Assembly: GCA_021234155.1 (NCBI GenBank)
Contig: JAJEKV010000518.1
Coordinates: 98,347 to 162,346, forward strand
Origin: Isoetes taiwanensis
Lineage: Eukaryota; Streptophyta; Lycopodiopsida; Isoetales; Isoetaceae
Length of the DNA stretch: 64,000 bases
Direction: 5' to 3'
Notes under the pieces: model-generated
What the model was told of the DNA's origin: nothing
The model's database searches: none
Seen by the model: the letters and a program-made list of their open reading frames with translations, nothing else
Shown: positions 56,172 to 64,000 of the stretch, one piece after another
Numbering within the stretch: position 1 is the first letter of the stretch
Layout of the letters: every line of letters starts with the position of its first letter
Position numbers and translations under genes: made by a program

Positions 56172-56181
56172 AATTAATGAA

Positions 56182-56990
56182 ATCATGCTTTTGAGAGAGG
56201 CAGTACTTATTCTCTATGAAAAAATATTAGTGCAGCTATCTAGCCCATTATCCACAGAAGCGCCAGAAAAAATCTTAAACAATATTGGTGTTAAACAAGG
56301 CTGTCCACTGTCGCCTACATTATTTGGGCTGTTTATAGATAGTCTGGAAGAATGGATCAGAATTTATGGGGGAGAAGGTACGAGCATACAGGACTATGCC
56401 ATCAGATTATTGATGTATGCAGATGATGTGGTGATCTTTGCTTTCCTTTTCAGCGATATGCAGAAGCATCTCGTCGTTATCCACGTTCTGTGCTCAAACA
56501 GGAATGCAGGTAAACCTAGATAAAACAAAAGTCATGGTCGTAGGGGCTCTTAAACAGGATTTTCAGTTCCAATACAATGGAGAATCTGTACAAAAGTGTG
56601 ACTCCTATAAATATCTAGGGCTGCTTATTCACAGAAATCATAGGTGGAACGATGTATATCACAAAAGGATTGAAGGGAGGCCCTGAAAGCTTTATATGCC
56701 TTTCGCAAAGTCTTTGTAGCGGGTTCACTTATGGTCGTGGCCTATGAAGGTAAAAACTCTATTTTGTGTTGGTGCAATCGTAGTTCTATACGGCAGTGAG
56801 GTATGGGGACCTAGTTTGCCCAAAGGACTATGGGGAGACATTGAACAGGTACTCAAGAAGTTTTTGCGGCTGGAACTGGGAGTAAAAGCCCAAGTTCCTT
56901 ATCCCATGATGCTAGCAGAAAGTGGCCTTATGCCGATGGAAGGGGAAGCCATGATGAGATGCATTAGATATTTGAAAAGATCTTGAGGAA
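56182..56990 (+). pseudogene. LINE 2 reverse transcriptase, second part and thumb
   Basis: Resumes the RT: LREAVLILYEKILVQLSSP, then NIGVKQGCPLSPTLFGLFID (about 56285-56340) and the catalytic LLMYADDVVIFAF (about 56405-56445). After a frameshift, NLDKTKVMVVGALKQDFQF and DSYKYLGLLIHRNHRW (about 56515-56650) give the RT thumb. A further frame 56744-56986 reads FCVGAIVVLYGSEVWGPSLP, typical of the C-terminal part of such LINEs. The YADD catalytic site is intact, though the frame is broken. Confidence 0.85.
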
Positions 56991-57705
56991 CAAGACATTA
57001 CTAGGCTTCCACATCGTGCTATCTGAGGCTAGCATTGATCAAGGGTGGTTCGAGAGATGCCAAGGAATGGTTGGTAGATGGAATATCTCCTTTGAAGATG
57101 CAATGACTTGTGGCCGGAGATATCGTAAAACCTAGTCAAAGCAAGATGATGGTGAAAAGCTATGGCTGAATCCACCTACCAAGATGAACACTTATCAGCA
57201 GATGATAAACCCAAAGCTCACCAATGGGCTACACACTTACAAATGGACATCTCGATTGGAAAAAGGCATGCGATATGTGGGATCGTCTCGGTTATAGACC
57301 GGATATTGAAGTAGGAAGGTGGAAAAAAATTCCTAGAGCTGCGTACATATAAGATATGTGGTCTTGGAGATGTTGAAGCCATTTAAGATCATGCAATCGC
57401 TACAATGTCCGCATATCGATGATAAGAGTCGATATGGTATTGAAGCTAAAACACTAACACAATTATTTGCACTAAATGCCAATGTAATTGGTTCTTTTTA
57501 TTATAGAAGTAATGCAATACAGAGAGATATATAAAGACCATTTTCAAAATCTATTAGATGAAGATGAGAGCGAATCTGATTGGAGAGGAGTCCGTGGAAG
57601 TCGTGATCCGGACTTCCCGGAATACATGATGTAATAGGGTTAACGTCTACTAGACCTGTGAGGTCTCCATAGACGTAATACCATTTCATTTCATTTCATT
57701 TCCTT
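56991..57705 (+). other. LINE 2 C-terminal remnant and 3' tail
   Basis: Broken coding sequence (EASIDQGWFERCQGMVGRW and ALNANVIGSFYYRSNAIQRD-like pieces) ends near 57530. The 3' end is four ATTTC units at about 57683-57705, a microsatellite tail. Confidence 0.55.
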
Positions 57706-58067
57706 GAAAAAACCAAAAAAATTGGTAAATGCATTAACATGGCACCTAGGAACTCCAGTATTAATTTCATACATAAGATCCATGTTAGAACATTCTCTTA
57801 CATGGCGATGGTTGTCAACACAAAATGTCATGTTCTAAAATATGTCCAAAAATGTGGGACTATCCTAAACTTAATGCACCTGTTCTCATTTGTAAGTTAG
57901 AAAATTCATTTCATTATCCAACCCCATATCCATACAACTCAAAGTAAAAGTTATAGGAATCAATGGGACACCTAGAGGAAGAAGCAACTAATTATTTAAA
58001 ATGCAACAACAAAGAACATAATTTACCAAGGAATTAAGTTCAATTATTGCAATAGCACCGTCTTTAT
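57706..58067. other. No gene recognised
   Basis: AT-rich stretch leading to a Helitron 3' end; probably the interior of that element. Confidence 0.35.
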
Positions 58068-58095
58068 GCCGGCAATGCCGGGCACTCATTACTAG
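58068..58095 (+). repeat. Helitron 3' terminus (hairpin plus CTAG)
   Basis: GCCGGC-AAT-GCCGGGC (six to seven base pairs) is followed by ACTCATTACTAG and T. It is the same family as 42436-42460, including the bases upstream of the stem. The matching 5' end was not located; the Helitron interior may be what LINE 2 and others have filled. Confidence 0.75.
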
Positions 58096-58741
58096 TATAT
58101 ATAGGTCCCCAATGTAGGTTGTGTGGCCTTCTTGCAAAAAAAAATGGAGTAACATAGTTATTTCTTACTAGTGAAAACCGAGGTGTATCCATTCTTCGCT
58201 AGAAAGTATTGGAGTTTTAGTAGGATAATGTCATATGTAAGTCATCTTTTATGTACACTATATTTTTTATGAATGGGCCTTCCTTTGCAATATAACTATC
58301 TATTTTCATATTGAAATAACATATTATTTGGAAGATAGGTATGTAATCAAATATAGACCATTTATGGTCCATAACTATATTAATTGTATAGAGCATATAT
58401 CTCTCTCTAGCCTTATCCATTTTGTCCCATACAATACCATGGTTTCTTACCTTTAATAACATAATTTTTAAAAGTGTGAGTGGAAGTCACATAGATGCAA
58501 TTGGTGAATAAGTACTTGTTAGAGAAGCTGTATCCGCTTGCTTAAAAAGTTTTGTAATTTCTAGCTCCACGTCGGTACATCTTGTGATTTTTCAAGATGA
58601 GTAGCGTGAGTTTGGAAACAAAAATATTTTCAGCTAATCCTCCGAGAAACGATTGTGTTATGATAATCATTACTTAACCGAAAGTGGTTTGAGAGGGTTC
58701 CTCTTTGTGTCGGATGATGATATTTATGCGTAGGACCTTTC
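58096..58741. other. No gene recognised
   Basis: AT-rich stretch; an 81-codon minus-strand frame at 58217-58462 is without motif. Confidence 0.3.
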
Positions 58742-58813
58742 CCTAGAATGCTATGGTTCTCTTCTTAGAAGAAAACCATCATTCTAGGAAGGAAGAAGGA
58801 AGGAAGGAAGGTA
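58742..58813. repeat. Hairpin with about 21-bp arms and (GGAA)n run
   Basis: CCTAGAATGCTATGGTTCTC...TTCT-TAG-AAGAAAACCATCATTCTAGG folds into a near-perfect stem (58742-58788). A GGAA-type microsatellite follows to 58813. Seen from the minus strand, (CCTT)n would be the 3' tail of LINE 3. Confidence 0.6.
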
Positions 58814-61460
58814 TTTTTATGATCCACGGAGACCAATCGGTCTATGGGACCCAATACAAAAAGCGAAGACAAGCGGATTACTATCCGGATTAAAAACCCC
58901 GTCTCGGCGAAGGTTTTCGAGGGAAAAATTGTGGCAGCAATCAACTGGCGACAAACCGTTCAAATACAAAATGCAAAAACACACAAATATATACACTCAT
59001 GCATCGCACCCAAAGTGCCCATATTTGGCGGATCAGCGGGGCAAGGTGAGCTTGCAGATTCGGTACCTCCCGGATATACGACCCGAGCACGACATCTCGG
59101 CGTGATTGTGTTCATCAGCAAATGTAGGGGGCAAGTCCCGCCGTACCAAGGGAGGCGATCCGCCCGGACCGATCAATCTTTGAAAGCAACCGGAAAGTGT
59201 AGAGACTCATCCTCAATGTCACCGTTTGACATTCTTGAGCTTTGTCTGGCGGGCTCCCCAACCACCCGCCCGCCTCGATGCAAAGATGGTGGGCTTTTGT
59301 GCAATGGAGGCAATGAGTTCTTTTCATGGGTACCGGGAACGGTAGAGTCAAGCCAAGGCCCTCGCTAACACGCGGGTGGATGTGCTCCTTGTAATGGGCC
59401 GTTTGACCTTTCTGCTAGAGTGCGGGGAACCCGTGAGTTTGCCAAGGAAGCAAACGTCCGGTGTACTCCCCGCGGTGTGTCAATGATCGCCTCAGGTCCA
59501 CCTCGCACGCACTGCGGCTCCCCGCCGTTCCATCTGGCGAAAACCATCTCTCTTACCCCTCCAACAGGCCCCCCAGGCAGCTGCGGGCCCATTGCCCACA
59601 GAAGCCCGGTGCGGGAGCCGAAAGCATCACCCATATTAACCACTTTACGAAAATAGACGATATGTGTCTATCAAGGGTTGCCCATGAAGCTGCAAGAATC
59701 CGATTTCTGCAGCCCTAGAATCGATAGGGGTGAAGGTTTCACCCCAAGTGCTCGTGCAAAATGCCTTCTACACCGCTCCAAGTCATTCCGTGTCGCCAAA
59801 GAGAAGGCCAGGGCCCCAAACCTCGACCACCCGTATGCGGAAGGGGCGGGCTCGACGATTGCAAAGCAGATGTGACTGATGGCCCCAATCATAGAAGCTC
59901 GCGACGGTGGATCATTTGTTACGCATGGCATAAAGCGCTTACCGGCGTCATCCAGTTTAGCGGATGGGCGCCTCCCAGCAGGCGAGGGGAACTCCACCCC
60001 TAGGTACTTGTAGGTGGGCGTGACCTCTCTGGGCTCCCCCGATATGTGAGAGTGCAGGAGGCGTGGGGTGGGGTGGAAGAGGATATGAAACCATCCTGGT
60101 CTTGGCGGATTCGTACGCTGCGCTGACGGGGTATCGTGTCTAGGGCATCCAGATGAGCTCAAGATAGCTTCGGGTGTGGGCGAGGAAAGGTCAACATCGC
60201 CCCGCATAGATGAGATGATTTGGCGGATGACCTGGTGCAAAAGCCGTATGCCATCCCATTCTCGATGGCGAGCCTTAACCGATCAATGTAGAGGCCAAAG
60301 TGTTGGTGAGGGGGGGCAGCCTAAGGACCGGAATACCCTACCTCCGGGTGAATGCTTGGCCCGCCGGCTGCATCCGCCAAAACAACTCTCACTCACGGCC
60401 GTATATGGCATTCTATCTGTGCAGCGGCAGCCCCAGTTGACGCTAGCCAGCCCATAGCTTTTCCCGGGGATCGTATCAAAGCCCGCCAAGTCCACAAAGC
60501 AGCAATACAAGTCTTGCCGATGGTTAGAACGTCTTCAATCGCCCGCCAGATGTAAAAGATATGGTCAATCGATTGAGGGCGGGGTCAAAGCTCGCTGGGG
60601 AGGGCTCGTTGAGGGCGCGGGTCAACTGCCTTTGCTGAGAATGCGACCAACAAGTTTGAAAAATCAAATGCGGCCGACCATGATGCGTCAGTGAGTGGCG
60701 GGGATGATGTGGGGTCACCCTTGCTTGTGGTGGGGGACAACCCCGCTTGTGGTCCATTGTCGGGGAAACCTTCCGCAATGCTGTTGAGCAGGGGTAGTGA
60801 GGACGGCACCATCGGCTCGCCTGCCCATTTGAGTAACTTCGGCGCATACCATCGAGGTGTTTGCCTTCCCATTAATTAGCGGGCGTTGCGTGTGCCCTCC
60901 ACAGCATCCTCCTTCAGGAGAACCAATGGGGGCCATCCTGCGTGGGGATATGGGCGACGCATCCACGGTGGGTCATAGAGCTGCTTTTGCCAATCTTTGT
61001 TCCCTTTGCCCGGATGTGATGTCCCTGAGGGCCGGGCTGGCCTTGAAGCACTTTCTGCGCCCAAAAGGTTCGAGGATGAGTGTCAGCGGGCCAAACATCT
61101 CCCCACGATGCACAGCAAGGCACCCGTGCCTTTGTCTCCGCCCGGATGGGCGGGACTATGTAGTGGCCTCAAGGCGGTACGGATCTAGAATGTTGGCCGG
61201 CGCTTGCGTTCTTTACACTTAGCATCAAACCGCCGGTTGCGGAAATGTTCTGCCTTTGGCCGGCGGAAGGGGAAGTGCGTTAAAAGCACATTGTCAGCGC
61301 ATCCGTAATAGTCAAATTGTTTGTTTTCTTGCTCTAGGGAAAGACATGGGTTTAGCGCTTGACTCTCTTTTTGGACCCAAGATTTCTTTGGCACAAGCAC
61401 GCTATATAGCAGGGATTTCTTTAGCCCTTTCTTCCATAAAAAGCCTTGTGTCTTCTGCAT
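58814..61460 (-). pseudogene. LINE 3 (GC-rich), reverse transcriptase region, minus strand
   Basis: On the minus strand, motif A is visible as CFVDLAGFDTIPGK (about 60466-60498; intact elements have VDLxKAFDT) and the thumb as TPTYKYLGVEFPSPAGRR (about 59980-60020), followed by ALGVKPSPLSILGLQK. Upstream, 60524-61064 gives FDPALNR, FDFSNLLVAFSAKAVDP and SRPARPSGTSHPGK pieces of the region between endonuclease and RT. Downstream, 59115-59643 gives the C-terminal part with CLHCTKAHHLCIEAGGW. The catalytic YADD is not recognisable, and frames change often. It is close to LINE 2 in type but much richer in G and C. The 3' end is probably at the CCTT tail near 58813. Confidence 0.65.
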
Positions 61461-61635
61461 TCCTCATGATGTTTCCTCATTTGAATCTTGTTGTTGTATA
61501 GAGTTTCCCCCTCCACCTCTTACTACGCTATATGGGTTTTACTTTTTGTTCAATGTTGGCTGATGGGCTTCTGCATTTTTTCCAGGGTAGCATGTGGTGT
61601 ATACGGAGGGCATCAATGGGAAGCCCCCGAGTCGA
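61461..61635. other. No gene recognised
   Basis: Short transition between LINE 3 and the tandem duplication. Confidence 0.3.
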
Positions 61636-62082
61636 TCCTATATTTTCCTATCTCTGCGTAGCCCGTGGCTTTGAGGATCCTCATGGATTATCTCTTCAAT
61701 TTTCAATATTGTGCTCTTATATTTCTAGTCCAACTTTATAGCTAAAACGGGGCTCTTGGGGGGATGGCTCCTAATAGGTTGTGAATGCATATGGTTAGGT
61801 CTTGTAGTTTGGAGCTCATTAATGTGCATGGAGCTACTTTTTTATACGTCTCCGGGTCGACCCTATATTTTTTCTATCCTCGCTTAGCCCTATAGTTTCG
61901 AGGATCCTCATGGATCGTCTTTTTTCATTTTAATATTGTGCTTTTTGTATTTCTAGTCCAACTTAGCTTGCTGACTCTTAGCCCGTAGATGGCTCCTAAT
62001 ACAGTTAACAATCACATATTGTTTGGTCTTGCGGTTTGGAGCTCTCTGATGTGCATAAGATTGCTTTTTATATGAGCGGCCA
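61636..62082 (+). repeat. Tandem duplication, unit about 223 bp
   Basis: Units starting CCTATATTTTCCTATC (61637) and CCCTATATTTTTTCTATC (61860) share GAGGATCCTCATGGAT, AATATTGTGCT, TATTTCTAGTCCAACTT, ATGGCTCCTAATA and GTTTGGAGCTC. They are about 80 percent alike by eye. Confidence 0.8.
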
Positions 62083-63218
62083 AGAGGGATACATGGAGCG
62101 GTATCTTAGGGGAACGGTTTTGAGTCAACGCTTGGATGGGTGGCGCGACCTGACTATTGCAGTTGTTGCTGTTCGGGAGCATTATGGCATAGCGACTTTC
62201 TGAATGTTCTATATAGAGGCCTGGACTCATTGTACACAATTATCTTATCGAGTGGTCTAACCCGGGGTTGTGTTTGTTGTTTTACTCATTTAGGGTTTCT
62301 CATTTTGTTCCCCTCGCTCATTTTGAGGTTCATTAGTTTGTTTCCTATGTGTTATTATACTCATATTTTCATTCAGCTCAATGGAACACCACTTCACTTG
62401 GTGCATAAGGACCTTGGCCGGGATGTATGTCATGCAACTACTATCTTTCCAAATGCATACCTTCAAGCATAAACTTGACCGTTTGGTAATTGGCATGCTC
62501 CTAGAAGCCTGCAATAAACCATAGTGTAATCATAGACATCTTCAAGAAATAGTACAAAAACCACACTGGAGCATACATACCAATGGAAGACATGATTCAA
62601 TACCATAATATACAAAAAGATCTACCTCCCTATAAACTGGGTTATAGCCAAAAGCAACAGTTGTTTATACTCCACTTTCTCATCAATGGATGGGGATCTT
62701 GGATACCAAGTCATGTCAGTCAATAAACCAACCTCTAACTATCCTGCATTTACAGGATACAAAACAAAATTTTGCTACCTATTTATACAAATAGCTTTAC
62801 ACTTCTTACAAGCAATCTAATACTACCATTGGTAAACTATATGGAGAACCTGCACCCCCAGCAATGCCTGCAACAAAAGTGAAGGCAAGGTTTCCATTCA
62901 TAAAATAAGCATAGAAGCTGCATATGTTGGCGCCATATAAGGACCATGTTGCGGCCATCATAGAGATTAAAGTTAAAGTGAGAAGATACTATACCACCAT
63001 ATGCAAAGTATGCATGAGACTAAAAAACTTGTTATTGGGCTATATGTTTCTAAACCAAATATGGGAGATGAAAAATACTGTAAAACATATGGAGAAAGCG
63101 AGCGAGATGGTATTGCCGCAATTCAGGGATGCTTAGAAGATTAAAAGCAAATGAAGGACAAATTAATTTGCATCTATCAAACTAAAACCAATTTATGTGT
63201 GGAAGAAAGACTATATAC
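62083..63218. other. No gene supported
   Basis: A 110-codon plus-strand frame at 62140-62472 is Cys- and Leu-rich without a pattern. A minus-strand stretch at about 62825-62990 is open (FYAYFMNGNLAFTFVAG, then SPYSLPMVV) and could be a membrane-protein exon, but nothing confirms it. Confidence 0.3.
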
Positions 63219-63265
63219 CTGAGATTCAGTAAAGTTAAAGGGGCTTCTAAGGCATTTTAGTTCCT
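63219..63265 (-). other. 47-bp exon-like segment
   Basis: Minus strand: ATGTTGCTTTTGCAG, then AGGAACTAAAATGCC...GAATCTCAG, then GTATATAG. Both splice sites are good and one frame is open (EELKCLRSPFNFTESQ). Possible exon of a gene running off the right edge of the window. Family unknown. Confidence 0.35.
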
Positions 63266-63837
63266 CTGCAAAAGCAACATAGTTGGATTGACAATTACAC
63301 GAAAGTTTCCATGACTGCTCATGCATAAGGCCAATATCACAAAAAATGGTTCTTCGCGCAAAATATATAATTATACGACCATTTTGCTATGGTTTGCATA
63401 TGATTCTGTTGTTGTATTTGTGTGAGGATATGTCAACGGTATTTATAGAGCTCGTGTTGTATTTCTTGTTAGTCTGCACTCCCAACCTATGGCTTTGGCA
63501 TGCATGCATACATGCACATAGTGCACATGCAATGCATGCATGTTGAGTCCCTTTAGTACTTAACACATATTGCTTACTTTCTTTTGCGGTCATACAGGTA
63601 TTTTCACATAGGAGACATACAACATTCATCGTCACGGTAAATTTACACATTAACTTCTAGAATTCGCAAATCCCCAGTTCATACAGATATAGCTTATTAT
63701 GCTCGAGTAGCAAGCTGTGATACTGTGCTCATGTAGCCAGCAAGATCCAGTACTATGTTCATGAGAATCTCATTGCTTTTGCTTGTATTTTTGTCCTTCA
63801 AAGAAAAACTGAAGAATATACAAACAGAAGGATATAC
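63266..63837. other. Possible intron; TGCATGC-rich
   Basis: No frame supported. GCATGCAT words cluster at 63499-63542. Confidence 0.25.
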
Positions 63838-63880
63838 CTCTCAAAGCATAATTTGCAAGCCTCTTCTTCATGTGCATCCA
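63838..63880 (-). other. 43-bp exon-like segment
   Basis: Minus strand: a pyrimidine-rich tract ending TTTCTTCAAG, then an open segment VDAHEEEACKLCFER, then GAG|GTATATCC. It lies upstream of the segment at 63219-63265 on the same strand, which would fit one gene, but both are too short to identify. Confidence 0.3.
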
Positions 63881-64000
63881 CTTGAAGAAAGCTTTGAAGT
63901 AAGTTTGCCAAGTTGTATGATTACATAGTTGTGATTTTCACGAAAGTTGGGCAAGGGTGGTTCCACGGAGATTGAAGTTACAAAGTTGTAATAAGCTTTA

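Larger units (their letters stand above)
45179..56181. mobile_element. 11-kb insertion in LINE 2 with two divergent decayed genes
   Basis: TTCATTAATT at 45179-45188 and its reverse complement AATTAATGAA at 56172-56181 sit at the points where LINE 2 breaks off and resumes. Between them are a minus-strand coding region (about 45880-49412), a motif-studded spacer (49420-51640) and a plus-strand coding region (about 51650-54890), then a non-coding right flank with a duplication. Divergent genes around a regulatory centre, with short inverted ends, suggest a large DNA transposon. The 10-bp inverted repeat is short and AT-rich and could be coincidence; a target duplication was not found. The element class is not recognised. 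Confidence 0.5.
42461..57705 (+). mobile_element. LINE 2 (non-L1 clade), split by an 11-kb insertion
   Basis: The left half (42461-45178) has a CT-rich start, ORF1-like sequence, endonuclease and the first part of the reverse transcriptase. The right half (56182-57705) has the rest of the reverse transcriptase, a C-terminal region and a 3' tail of ATTTC repeats at about 57683-57705. The RT reads on from one half to the other, so this was one element cut by a later insertion. The microsatellite tail instead of poly-A, and RT motif GVKQGCPLSPTLFGLFID instead of the L1 form, separate it from the L1 LINE at 13-20 kb. It resembles LINE 3 at 59-61 kb. Confidence 0.75.

Noticed and set aside
58844-59368. 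174-codon plus-strand frame
   Set aside because: Antisense to LINE 3 coding sequence in GC-rich DNA, where stops are rare; no motif on this strand.
60857-61222. 121-codon plus-strand frame
   Set aside because: Also opposite LINE 3, with the minus-strand reading better supported.
62140-62472. 110-codon plus-strand frame rich in Cys and Leu
   Set aside because: No signal peptide, motif or homology that I can defend; overlaps an opposite frame.

Overview
This is repeat-rich nuclear DNA from a land plant. The supporting signs are PLS-class PPR motifs, exons of a plant-type ATP-phosphofructokinase with their introns, L1-type LINEs with an Asn/Cys-type zf-RVT domain, and Helitron ends of the hairpin-CTAG type. 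The mixture (several LINE types, a DUF7869-like protein, almost no intact genes) would suit a fern or another seedless plant with a large genome, but the sequence alone does not fix the species. I find no clearly intact host gene. Nearly everything recognisable is a transposable element, a fragment carried by one, or a tandem or dispersed repeat.

Layout. 0-2.4 kb: decayed PIF1/Helitron-type helicase (+), a duplicated tail, then a small tandem array of tRNA-like modules. 2.4-6.4 kb: foldback elements, two SINE-like copies, and the 5'-truncated 3' end of an L1 LINE. 6.4-12.4 kb: dispersed repeat segments that recur further on, and a broken PPR gene (-). 12.4-21.4 kb: a second copy of the same dispersed repeat, split by a 6.9-kb L1-type LINE (12958-19882) with a 12-bp target-site duplication. 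That LINE has ORF1 (CCHC knuckle), ORF2 (endonuclease, RT, zf-RVT) and an uninterrupted third ORF. 21.6 kb: long GATA microsatellite.

22.1-29.35 kb: candidate non-autonomous Helitron, with a canonical-looking 5' end at 22086 and a hairpin plus CTAG at 29354, holding exon-like segments on the minus strand. 30.6-34.6 kb: an apparent 4-kb element with inverted ends. Inside it are PPR debris and a 1.5-kb segment flanked by a 23-bp inverted repeat; this segment carries three phase-0 exons of phosphofructokinase. 34.9-42.1 kb: mostly tandem duplications and microsatellites without genes.

42.46-57.7 kb: a second, non-L1 LINE cut in the middle of its reverse transcriptase by an 11-kb insertion (about 45179-56181). 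The insertion has two divergent decayed coding regions. The minus-strand one shows weak features of a beta-class DNA methyltransferase, and the plus-strand one carries a DUF7869-like GHTHDDID motif. Between them lies a stretch studded with a GCGTCTGTGAAA-type motif. This insertion is the best candidate for an undescribed system in the window. 58.1 kb: another Helitron 3' end. 58.8-61.5 kb: a third, GC-rich LINE on the minus strand. 61.6-64 kb: a tandem duplication and two tiny exon-like segments on the minus strand.

Coding assignments rest on reading conserved motifs through frameshifts. Boundaries of decayed elements are approximate unless a duplicated site or a terminal motif defines them.
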